A DNA stretch of 64,000 bases from contig CAMFHE010000019.1 in assembly GCA_945952045.1 (NCBI GenBank), positions 1 to 64,000 of the forward strand. Direction: 5' to 3'. The notes beneath the pieces were generated by a model. The model had not been told where the DNA came from. It searched no databases and worked only from the letters and a program-made list of their open reading frames with translations. Shown here in pieces: positions 7,975-15,653 of the stretch; the stretch's first letter is position 1; every line of letters begins with the position of its first letter. A program made the translations under genes and the position numbers. This DNA comes from an uncultured Rhizobium sp. (GTDB taxonomy: Bacteria > Pseudomonadota > Alphaproteobacteria > Rhizobiales > Rhizobiaceae).

Positions 7975-10421
7975 TGGTCGGTCCTCACGCCCTTCTTCGG
8001 CACGGCCAAGCCGAGCCATGCGCCGAACCCGCCCATCAACACAAGAACGAGCACGATATAGATCTGGAAGTTATCGGAGAACCAGGCGGCCGCCAGCCGG
8101 CGCAGATTGCCGAAGCTGGGATCCGGGAAGCCGGTGATGACCCGGTCTGCCGCCGCAAGGCTGACAAGCGCGCCATCGCCGCTCTGGATGGTGGCGCGGC
8201 CGCCTTCCAGCCGTGGCCAGACGCCGGGCCTCGACAGCATGGCGACGCCCTGCTCCAGTTCGCCGGCGGATGCCGCGCGCAGCGTCGTCCAGTTGGAAAG
8301 CCCGGTCGGAGATAGGCTTTGCGAGACCGTCAACAGCGCGCCGGCCTCGGTCGAGGCATTGGCGGCGGCCGGATCCTCATAGTTGAGCCAATGGCGGAAA
8401 CGGCTGAGCATCGAGACCACACGTGTCTGCACCTGCGCCGTCCAGCCGGCCTGCGACTGATCGACGGCGGTGGATTCCTGGAAGGCCTCCAGAAGCGCCT
8501 GCGTGTTTGCGGGCGGCTGCGCCGGGGCCGCGTCGAGCGCGCCTGTCGTCAGCTTGTCCTGTGCGGGCGGCGTCGCCTGCCCGCCGAAACCGGCAAAGGG
8601 ATCGCTGTTCGTCGCCGGCGCCTCGTCCGGCGACGGCGCGACAGGCGTTGCGCGGGTGGCGATGACGAGTGCGTTGCGGCCCTCTTCCTCGGCCGGAGCG
8701 CCGAAGCGGATCTCGGCGCCGAGCGGCTTGCGGGCGGCGAGGCTGAGATGCGTCAGCGTCGTCAGCGCGCCGGCAATGGCGGAAGGCTCCTGGCTGTCGA
8801 TGAAGACATCGAAGGGCTTGCCATCGGCAAACGGGTAAGCCGAACCCGACAGTGCGCCAAGATCGGGCAAGCGGCCGAGGCGGGCAAGGGCCGGAATTTC
8901 CAGCGTCGAATCGTCGAGCAGAATGAAGCGCGGCTTTTCCTGCGCCGCCATCTGCGGCGCGCAGACCGCATCGGCGGCAACCGGCAGCTCGGCCATGATG
9001 TCGATGCGGTTGACGCCCGGGCGGAAGGAGCGCATCGGCAGTTTGATCCGCTTGCGGTTGAACTGCTCGCCATTGGAATCGCGCAAAGGCAGACTGGTCA
9101 CGACGCGGTCGTTGACCCGCACCAGAAGCTTGGCGCCAAGCGCCAGCCCCGGCGCGGTCGCGCCATGCAGGTAGAAATCGATCGTATCGTAATCGGCGGG
9201 ATAGAAATCGGCCGGCATGCGCAGGTCGAAATCGGTGCGCGCCAGGCGACCGGTAAACGGCGTCGTGACGTAGCCTGCTTCTTTCAGCGTAAAGCTTTTC
9301 CCGGCATCGCCGGCAAGCTCGCCCCAGCGTCCGGAGATCACACCGCTTTCGAGGCCGGCGCGCATCGGCCCGCGCAAGGCTGCAAGGAGGTTGGCGGTGC
9401 GTTCCGCGCCCGTGGCGCCCTGGAGGAAAACTTCCGCGCGGCCGGCGACAGGGCCGGGACGCAAGGACAGGCCCGCCGGCGCCGATGACAGCAGGCGCTT
9501 GCCTTCTTCCGTCTGCATGCGGTCGGATGCTGACCCGACATAGAGATCGATGCCCGGCCCCTGCCCTCCGGTCTCGCCGACGCTGACGACCAGATCGTCG
9601 CGATTGAGGAACAGGCCGAGCGCCTGCACGACGCCGGCGCTTTCGCTGAGCGTTGCGGCGCTGGCGCCCTTGGCGACGACGAGGCGGATATCGGTGACGC
9701 CGGCGGCATTGCGGCCAACGCCCATCAATTCTTCCAGCGCCGAGAACCGCATCGGCGCGCCGGCCATGAAACCGCTGAGCGCCGGATCCAGCCGCGTCCA
9801 CAATTCATAGGTGGCGTCGATGCTGCAATCGACGCGGTGACGCTGGCGAGCGCGTAAGGTCACCTCGTTGCGGCCGATCTTCAGGCTGCTGGCCGATATC
9901 GGCAGGTTTTCAAGCTTGACGCCGTTGGGCGAGCGAATGGCGAAGGAGCCCGCCGGCCGGCCGTTGACGCCGACATCGATCGTTCCCGTATCCGGCAGCA
10001 CCGAGACGGCATTGCGATAGGCGATCTGCAGGCTGCCGCCGGCGGCCACCTGCTCGGCGCTGGCGTAGAAGGTCAGAACAGTGGTGTCGTCTTCGCCGGT
10101 GAATTCGAGGCGGTCCGCCCCCTGTTCGAACGGCACGAGATTGGACGGCGCAGCCGAAGCGGCGACGGGCGCCGCTGTCGCCGGTTGCGCCACCGGCAGC
10201 AAGGAGACGGCGGGCTTGGCGGCAGTCGCTGGCGCTTCAGGGGCGGCCGGTGCGACCAGCGCCGGGGTTTGCGGAGCAGCCGGCGGCGTCTCGGCTTCCG
10301 GCAGCAGGCGAAAACTGCCGGCAAAGGCGACGGGCGCCAATGCGCTGGTCAGCAGCAAGGTCAGCGCCAGGCGACGACCCAAGCCGCGGCCAGGGCGCCA
10401 GGAGTTGGTGAACTCAACCAT
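7971..10421 (-). CDS. bcsB: Cellulose synthase periplasmic subunit BcsB
   Basis: BcsB guides the growing glucan through the periplasm and anchors BcsA. The ATG at 10421 overlaps the end of bcsA by 8 bases and gives 816 residues: signal peptide at about 12-34 (RRLALTLLLTSALAPVAFAG), an Ala/Pro-rich linker (about 40-85), paired carbohydrate-binding/flavodoxin-like modules (about 90-720), and a C-terminal membrane helix (NFQIYIVLVLVLMGGFGAWL) that packs on BcsA. An ATG 15 bases further upstream (10436) is possible. The next gene starts in its stop codon. Confidence 0.93.
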   Translation of the reverse strand: MVEFTNSWRPGRGLGRRLALTLLLTSALAPVAFAGSFRLLPEAETPPAAPQTPALVAPAAPEAPATAAKPAVSLLPVAQPATAAPVAASAAPSNLVPFEQGADRLEFTGEDDTTVLTFYASAEQVAAGGSLQIAYRNAVSVLPDTGTIDVGVNGRPAGSFAIRSPNGVKLENLPISASSLKIGRNEVTLRARQRHRVDCSIDATYELWTRLDPALSGFMAGAPMRFSALEELMGVGRNAAGVTDIRLVVAKGASAATLSESAGVVQALGLFLNRDDLVVSVGETGGQGPGIDLYVGSASDRMQTEEGKRLLSSAPAGLSLRPGPVAGRAEVFLQGATGAERTANLLAALRGPMRAGLESGVISGRWGELAGDAGKSFTLKEAGYVTTPFTGRLARTDFDLRMPADFYPADYDTIDFYLHGATAPGLALGAKLLVRVNDRVVTSLPLRDSNGEQFNRKRIKLPMRSFRPGVNRIDIMAELPVAADAVCAPQMAAQEKPRFILLDDSTLEIPALARLGRLPDLGALSGSAYPFADGKPFDVFIDSQEPSAIAGALTTLTHLSLAARKPLGAEIRFGAPAEEEGRNALVIATRATPVAPSPDEAPATNSDPFAGFGGQATPPAQDKLTTGALDAAPAQPPANTQALLEAFQESTAVDQSQAGWTAQVQTRVVSMLSRFRHWLNYEDPAAANASTEAGALLTVSQSLSPTGLSNWTTLRAASAGELEQGVAMLSRPGVWPRLEGGRATIQSGDGALVSLAAADRVITGFPDPSFGNLRRLAAAWFSDNFQIYIVLVLVLMGGFGAWLGLAVPKKGVRTDQ

Positions 10422-12684
10422 AGGCGCGAACTCCATCGACGGCAGGGGCGGCAGCCGGCACGGCGACCGGGCCTTGCATGGTTTCGGGCATGTCTTTGGC
10501 CGGAATGACCATGGGCGCATCTTCGGCCGATTTCACCGCATGTTCACGGATCAGGCCGACGCCGTAGCGCATGGCGCGCAGGGTTTCGCCGATCGTCCAG
10601 CAGGCGAAGCGGAAGGTGCCGGCAAAGAAGCCGAGGCGCACCTGGCGGCGGGTCAGGCGCTCCTGCAGCACCGCCTGGTCGGAATACATCAGCTCGGCAA
10701 TCGCCAGGAAGGTGCGCGGCGAGCGTTCGGCATAGGCAAAGCCATACTGGATCGCAGCCTCGCTGCCGCGCGTGCCGCGCAGGACGACGTCGAAGGTCAG
10801 CACCTGGCCGTTGCGGCGCAGCTCGACCATACCGGAAAGCGGGGCTTCGCCCGTCGCCTTCGGAGCGTCGCCCTCGATGAACTCGACGGAGATGCCGCCG
10901 CTCGAGGCATCGTGGATCAGGATCGAATGCAGCGTCTCGCCGATATGCATCAACGCATGGCGGCGAACCGGCAGGCGCTGGTTGCGGCGCAGCTCGCGCC
11001 GTTCCGCGACGACACCAAGGGCGGCGCCGGCAAGACCGAGATTGATCAGGTTCCAGCCGGCGACGATCAGCAGCAGTTCGGATGCGGCCGGTTCGGTGAA
11101 ATAGCGCCAGGCGGAATAAAGGGCGGCGGCCAGAAGCAGGAAGAATATCAGGAAATAGGGCCGCGCCACGGCCGAGAGGCCGCTCTTGTCCAGCGTCTGG
11201 CCCTTGGCGGTGACGTTGAAGGTCGGCTTGCGCGGATTGCGCACGACGCTGAGGATCGAGCCGAACAGCAGTACCGACTGCACATATTCATACAGTTCCG
11301 ACACCCAGGGCCAGCGTACCCGGCCATAAAGATAGCTCTGCATCGCAAATGAGGAGACCAGATAGGTCAGCGCATAGGAGGCGAATTCCATGATGTTCGC
11401 CTCGTAAATCTCCAGCGAGAAGAAGATGTAGAGCAGCGGCGCGAACATGAAGACCAATCGCGACAGCGGAAACAGCCAGAAGAGATTGATGCCGGCATAG
11501 CAGATGCGCTGCGCCATCGTCAGGCCGCGCGCCAGGAAGGGGCGGTTGAGGATGAGGATCTGCAGCATGCCCTGGCACCAGCGCGCCCGCTGGCCGATGA
11601 AGGAGACGAAGGTTTCCGGCTGCAGGCCGGCGATCAGCGGCTTGTCGACGTAAACGCTGTGCCAGCCCTTGGAATGCAGCGCCAGCGCCGTTTCGCAATC
11701 CTCGGTGATCGACTGGCCGGCGAAACCGCCGGTCGTCTCAAGCGCCTTGCGGCGCAGCACGGCGGCCGAGCCGCAGAAGAAGGCTGCATTCCACTTGTCC
11801 AGTCCGCGCTGGAGGATGGAATAGAACATCTCGTTTTCCGACGGCATGCGCGCGAAGGTCTTGAGGTTCTTTTCCAGCGGATCGGGATTGAGGAAGTAGT
11901 GCGGGGTCTGGACGAGGAACAGCTTTTCGTCCTCGGCGAAGAAACCGACCGTTTCTTTCAGGAATTCGCGCACCGGGGCATGGTCGGCATCGAAGACGAC
12001 GACAAGTTCGCCGTTGGAGACGGCCAGGCCCTCGTTGAGGTTGCCGGCCTTGGCGTGTTCGTTGCGCGCACGGGTGTGGTAGCGCACATCCATGGCTTCG
12101 CAGAGCGCCTTCAGCTTTTCATGGCGGCGCTGGGCGGCCATGGCGAGCTTGGGGTCCTTCTGGTTGCGCTTTTGCTCGGTGCCGCCGTCATCCAGCAGGA
12201 AGACGGTTAGCTTTTCCTTGGGATAGATCATCGATTTGGCGGCGGCGAGCGTCAGCGCCAGAAGCTCGGGATCTTCGTTATAGCTCGGGATGAAGACATC
12301 GACCGTGGGCAGCGTCTCGCGCGATTTCGGCACCGGTGTCGTGCGGCGCAGCGGATCGGCTAGCATGAACAGGCTGACGGCCAGCATCGCCAGGCAATAC
12401 ATCTCGGCGAGATAAAGCATGATGGCCGGAACGAAGTTCAACGGCTCGGAAATGTCCGGCAGGGTCTGGGTCGTGCGCCAATAGGCGTAGCGCAGAGCGA
12501 TGATGCCGGCGAAGACGAAAGTCATCATGCGCAGCGGCTTACTGTTGGGCCGCGTCATCGCCATGAACATGAAACCCAGCACGGCGAAGCTCAGAACGAG
12601 CTGAGCCTGAAGGCTGAGGGGCAACCAGAGTACGAACAGCCCCAGCATGCCGGCGGCAATCGCCAGCCACTTAACGCACATCAT
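10414..12684 (-). CDS. bcsA: Cellulose synthase catalytic subunit BcsA (UDP-forming)
   Basis: A membrane glycosyltransferase that polymerises glucose from UDP-glucose. Family 2 motifs are all present: VFIPSYNEDP (about 128), DDGG, the metal site FDADH (about 231), TED (about 326) and QRARW (about 365). N- and C-terminal membrane helices flank them, and a C-terminal PilZ domain shows RRNQR (about 566) and DASSGG, the c-di-GMP-binding pattern, so activity should depend on c-di-GMP. The start 12684 (MMCVKWLAIA) is chosen because it begins at the first helix; 12720 would add 12 residues. It is the first gene of the operon. Confidence 0.96.
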   Translation of the reverse strand: MMCVKWLAIAAGMLGLFVLWLPLSLQAQLVLSFAVLGFMFMAMTRPNSKPLRMMTFVFAGIIALRYAYWRTTQTLPDISEPLNFVPAIMLYLAEMYCLAMLAVSLFMLADPLRRTTPVPKSRETLPTVDVFIPSYNEDPELLALTLAAAKSMIYPKEKLTVFLLDDGGTEQKRNQKDPKLAMAAQRRHEKLKALCEAMDVRYHTRARNEHAKAGNLNEGLAVSNGELVVVFDADHAPVREFLKETVGFFAEDEKLFLVQTPHYFLNPDPLEKNLKTFARMPSENEMFYSILQRGLDKWNAAFFCGSAAVLRRKALETTGGFAGQSITEDCETALALHSKGWHSVYVDKPLIAGLQPETFVSFIGQRARWCQGMLQILILNRPFLARGLTMAQRICYAGINLFWLFPLSRLVFMFAPLLYIFFSLEIYEANIMEFASYALTYLVSSFAMQSYLYGRVRWPWVSELYEYVQSVLLFGSILSVVRNPRKPTFNVTAKGQTLDKSGLSAVARPYFLIFFLLLAAALYSAWRYFTEPAASELLLIVAGWNLINLGLAGAALGVVAERRELRRNQRLPVRRHALMHIGETLHSILIHDASSGGISVEFIEGDAPKATGEAPLSGMVELRRNGQVLTFDVVLRGTRGSEAAIQYGFAYAERSPRTFLAIAELMYSDQAVLQERLTRRQVRLGFFAGTFRFACWTIGETLRAMRYGVGLIREHAVKSAEDAPMVIPAKDMPETMQGPVAVPAAAPAVDGVRAYG

Positions 12685-13019
12685 GTGCAAACCCCGTTTC
12701 TTTGCGCCGGCTGACCTCATGTCCTCCGGGTCTGCAATCTCGCCTCAACGGTTACGGGTGAATCCTGAATCAATTGCTAAAATACCCCCTGCCCGCCCCG
12801 GCATTGGTTAAGGAAAAGTTGACCCGCCCAGGCGAGATCCTGCCGGCATCGGCGTTGGTGTCTTGCGCGGCGTCTCACGATGCGACAGGGCGCGGAAAGT
12901 TACCCGCGAGGCGTCATGAAACGGGACAAGGCCAGCCATGAATGCCGAAATCGCTGCGCATTCACGCGCGGATGGTCTTAACTGGCGCTGGACGAATCAG
13001 ACGTTTTGCGCGGAGCCCC
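12685..13019. other. 335-base gap between bcsA and the BglII-like gene
   Basis: No convincing gene is seen. The stretch should hold the bcsA promoter (leftward) and the promoter of the endonuclease gene (rightward). Two GANTC (CcrM) sites lie close together at 12760-12764 and 12767-12771. Open frames in it are short and lack support. Confidence 0.5.
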
Positions 13020-13823
13020 ATGTTCGACGCCCTCAAAGCCCTCGGCTTCCAGATCGAGATCCATTCGCACGCCCAGGCCATTCTCAGCGTCGATTTTCCC
13101 GATGCGGTTGCGGAACTGGAGCGGGTGATCGGCGGCCTGACCATTCCGATCGAGGAAATAATCGGCTCCGGCGGCGGCGAGACGCAAGGGACGCAGCGTC
13201 TGCGGCGCGGACTTGCCGATATCGGCTGGACCAAGATGAATTTCGTCGTCGAGAAACGCATCAACGGGGTGGCGCGCGAGGCGATCTCGCACGAGATCGA
13301 TCATGTCAAACGCTTCGCCAACGGCGTCATCGCGCTGGAAATCGAATGGAACAACAAGGACCCGTTCTTCGACCGGGATCTGGAAAACTTCAAGCGTCTT
13401 CATGCCGATGGCGCGATCTCCGTCGGCATCATCGTCACGCGCGGCACCTCGATGCAGGATGAAATGCGCGCCATGGTGCATCGGTTCGCCCGCGACCGGG
13501 AGATCGGCTCGAACGCCGATCTGGAAGCCCTGGGCATGATGCGCACCCCGCGCCAGAAGAAGGCCGTTGACAAGCGGGTCGCCGCCGGCGGCGGCTTTGC
13601 CGACGCATGGTCGTCCCTGTTCGTCAGCGACAAGTTCGGCGCCGCGACCACCCATTGGAGCAAGCTGGAGGACCGCGTGCATCGCGGCGTCGGCAATCCC
13701 TGCCCGCTGGTGCTGATCGGCCTGCCCTCGCGCATCGTCACCTTCGGCGAAGGCCTGTCGATGGAGGAAATCGCCGACCGCGAAGAGGCGATGGAGCGCG
13801 ACGGCATCCTGCCATTTCTGTAA
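13020..13823 (+). CDS. BglII/BstYI-family type II restriction endonuclease
   Basis: A 267-residue protein that I recognise as the BglII-type nuclease family; cleavage at a GATC-containing site is what is known for BglII and BstYI, but the site here cannot be read. The core around residues 95-135 has EIDHV followed by ALEIEWNNKDPFFDRDL, an acidic E-x-E/N pattern fitting the metal-binding centre, then VGIIVTRG. The start MFDALKALGF at 13020 has GGAG four bases upstream; an in-frame ATG at 12942 would add 26 poorly family-like residues. It ends 8 bases from the convergent methyltransferase gene, its likely protective partner. Base composition resembles the neighbours. Confidence 0.8.
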   Translation: MFDALKALGFQIEIHSHAQAILSVDFPDAVAELERVIGGLTIPIEEIIGSGGGETQGTQRLRRGLADIGWTKMNFVVEKRINGVAREAISHEIDHVKRFANGVIALEIEWNNKDPFFDRDLENFKRLHADGAISVGIIVTRGTSMQDEMRAMVHRFARDREIGSNADLEALGMMRTPRQKKAVDKRVAAGGGFADAWSSLFVSDKFGAATTHWSKLEDRVHRGVGNPCPLVLIGLPSRIVTFGEGLSMEEIADREEAMERDGILPFL

Positions 13824-13831
13824 GTCTTTAC

Positions 13832-14491
13832 TTACTCAGCGGCGATCTGGTCGCTGGAAGAGTTATAGGCGTAGGTTTTCCAGGACGGCTCGTAATCCTC
13901 GTCCGCCTGGTTGCCCCAGGTCGCCCAACCGGGGCGCACGCCGCGGCCGAACATTTCCAGATAAGGACCGGGCGAGCAGCTTTCGATTAGCGGATACTGC
14001 TCGTCGGGTTTGCGGGAGTGCTCGCGTTTGCGCGAGGAGATGTAGTTCACCTGCGAGCGCCCCGGCGGCAGGGTGCGCGCATTTTTCCCACGCGTGCCAA
14101 ACAGGATGATTTCGGTCACGTTGCGGAAATAGAAGCCGACGCCGCGCCCGTCAGAACCGCCATCCTTGCGCACCTTGTGCCAGACGATATTGGCCTTGTA
14201 CTGGAAACCCCAGGCGCGCATCACCTCGAGGCCTTCCGGCAGCAGCGCATTCGGCACCCAGAGATAGAGGTGCGCCGTCGCGGCGCATGCCTCGGCGACG
14301 GGCAACGCCATGATCTCGGGCAGCGCCATGGTGCCGTAGCGCGACAGGCGCTTGTGCTCGGGCGCGACCTTGCCAGTCCGGTTAACGAATTGCCATGGCG
14401 GATCGGCCATGATCGTGGCGAAACGGCGCCTGTCGATAAACTTGCGGAAATCATCCGCCGGCAGGTTTTCGGCTTCGGGCTTGTCGAGCAT
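13832..14491 (-). CDS. MT-A70 family DNA adenine methyltransferase
   Basis: A 219-residue N6-adenine methyltransferase. The catalytic motif DPPW is at residues 30-33 (ATIMADPPWQF), with the S-adenosylmethionine region near FYFRNVTEIILFGTRG and the late MT-A70 block EMFGRGVRPGWATWGNQ. The start at 14491 (MLDKPEAEN) is preferred because GGAG lies five bases upstream; 14506 is an alternative. It is tail to tail with the BglII-like endonuclease, so the pair reads as a compact restriction-modification system in which this enzyme protects host DNA. MT-A70 proteins also occur as orphans and in phages. Confidence 0.82.
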   Translation of the reverse strand: MLDKPEAENLPADDFRKFIDRRRFATIMADPPWQFVNRTGKVAPEHKRLSRYGTMALPEIMALPVAEACAATAHLYLWVPNALLPEGLEVMRAWGFQYKANIVWHKVRKDGGSDGRGVGFYFRNVTEIILFGTRGKNARTLPPGRSQVNYISSRKREHSRKPDEQYPLIESCSPGPYLEMFGRGVRPGWATWGNQADEDYEPSWKTYAYNSSSDQIAAE

Positions 14492-14771
14492 CAGGTCTCC
14501 GATCATTTCGGAAACGGCATCGGGACCGGGCCCGTATGTCGTTCTTGCGCGCGACCTGCATAGCAGACTCGCAAGCCCCCGTCCCTCGCCAATTTCCCGC
14601 GTCCCCAACTTGCTGCCCCTTCGCTGCCCGCTTGACTCTCACGTCGATATGTTCTTATTTTGTTCCAATTCGAAACGAAGTCAAGCGATCTTATGGGAGG
14701 ACGCTCAAATGAAAATACAACAAAACCGGCAACGATGTACCGGCATAGGAAAATCTCGATAAAGGGAGAAA

Positions 14772-14848
14772 TGGTACGGTTGGGGGGTCTCGAACCTCCG
14801 ACCTCAGGTGCCACAAACCTGCGCTCTAACCAACTGAGCTACAACCGC
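14772..14848 (-). tRNA. tRNA-His (anticodon GTG)
   Basis: The minus strand folds as a full cloverleaf: acceptor GCGGTTG/CAACCGT, D-arm GCTC/GAGC, anticodon stem CAGGT/ACCTG with loop TTGTGGC (anticodon complement at 14812-14814), five-base variable loop AGGTC, T-loop TTCGAGA and an encoded CCA (14772-14774). Position 1 is G opposite U72, position 73 is A, and the base before G1 is T, so the usual extra G-1 of tRNA-His is not encoded; this is the known alphaproteobacterial form. The T-stem has one A-C mismatch (51-63). No gene is encoded in the 280 bases between it and the methyltransferase. Confidence 0.96.
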
Positions 14849-14931
14849 ACAAACGCCCTTGGGCGTCGTTGGACCGTCACATACGGCGTGTTTTTGGGAT
14901 TTGCAAGTCCCTCATGCAGATTTAATGCAAA

Positions 14932-14951
14932 GCCGGGCTAAAAAGCCCGGC
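14932..14951 (-). terminator. Terminator hairpin downstream of the phasin gene
   Basis: GCCGGGCT (14932-14939) and AGCCCGGC (14944-14951) form a perfect 8-bp stem with loop AAAA, starting 27 bases after the phasin stop codon; a short TTT follows on the minus strand. Confidence 0.75.
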
Positions 14952-14978
14952 CGCATCGTATTACCTGTTCTGGCAGGA

Positions 14979-15422
14979 TCAGTTGGCCTTGAAGCCGTTG
15001 ATCGCCTTTTCGGCAGCGTCCTTGGCCGGCTTGGAGACGGTTTCGGCGAGGCTGCGGGTGGCGGCCTGCATCGTCTTGGTCTGTTCGACGGCGACTTCGG
15101 CCTGCTTGCGGATGAAGGCGGTCTGAAGCTCGAAGAATTCCGACACGGACTTGACGCCGAGCAGGGCTTCCATGTGCGAGAGCGAGTTCTCGGCATTGGT
15201 GCGCAGCGCGTCGATGGCCTTCAGGCCGAGATCGACGGAACCGGCCTGTGCGGTCTGAACGGTGGCTTCGACGGTCTTGGCGGCTTCGTCAGCTGCGGTC
15301 TTCATCTTGGCGAAGGCATCCTTCGACTGCCAGACGCCCTTTTCGGCGAAGTCGCGGAAGCTGTCGGCGAACTTGGACGGGTCGATGGAAGAGAAAGAGA
15401 ATACGTCGTTGGTCTTGGTCAT
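14979..15422 (-). CDS. phaP: Phasin, polyhydroxyalkanoate granule surface protein
   Basis: A 147-residue Phasin_2 family protein. Phasins coat polyhydroxybutyrate granules and control their size and number. The sequence is almost wholly amphipathic helix with little Cys or Trp: FADSFRDFAEKGVWQSKDAF near residue 20, then heptad-like stretches to the end. It probably corresponds to phaP1 of Ensifer, which lies in the same place beside cbrA. A GCA-rich inverted repeat 80-112 bases upstream resembles sites of the PHB-responsive repressor PhaR/AniA. It is a single-gene unit with its own terminator. Confidence 0.85.
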   Translation of the reverse strand: MTKTNDVFSFSSIDPSKFADSFRDFAEKGVWQSKDAFAKMKTAADEAAKTVEATVQTAQAGSVDLGLKAIDALRTNAENSLSHMEALLGVKSVSEFFELQTAFIRKQAEVAVEQTKTMQAATRSLAETVSKPAKDAAEKAINGFKAN

Positions 15423-15501
15423 GGCACGCTCCTTGTTGTTTCACCGGGGTGCCCGTTTGTCGGGCTTCTCGATCGTTATGCAGTCTATATAGGTCATCTT
15501 A

Positions 15502-15534
15502 TTGTGCATTGCAACATAATTTTGCACCGCACAA
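15502..15534. promoter_or_regulatory. GCA-rich inverted repeat upstream of phaP, possible PhaR (AniA) operator
   Basis: TTGTGCATTGCAA (15502-15514) and TTGCACCGCACAA (15522-15534) are inverted copies matching at 11 of 13 positions, with centres 20 bp (two helical turns) apart. PhaR repressors of PHB genes bind TGC/GCA-rich repeats in other alphaproteobacteria, and the site lies ahead of a phasin gene. The binding protein is inferred. Confidence 0.45.
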
Positions 15535-15653
15535 CGCATTAACCTTGTTTAACGGAACCCCGGCCGGCGACTGGACCGCGCCCCGGCAACCGGAGTATTA
15601 AAAATCCGTTAAACTTCATATTTTCGACACCCCGGCGCGTTACAGGTATCGTC

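Noticed and set aside
5941-8061. 706-codon open frame on the plus strand opposite the TPR gene
   Set aside because: Composition is that of an antisense shadow in GC-rich DNA (Arg/Gly/His rich), and the opposite frame has a signal peptide, repeats and coupled starts.
12938-13462. Plus-strand frame overlapping the BglII-like gene
   Set aside because: Arg-rich frame-shifted reading of the endonuclease gene without its own ribosome site.
13020-14848. Genomic island integrated at tRNA-His
   Set aside because: No integrase, no direct repeat of the tRNA end noticed, and gene composition is host-like.
15539-15552. TTAA-N6-TTAA upstream of cbrA as a CtrA box
   Set aside because: The CtrA consensus has a seven-base spacer; this one has six, so a match would be forced.
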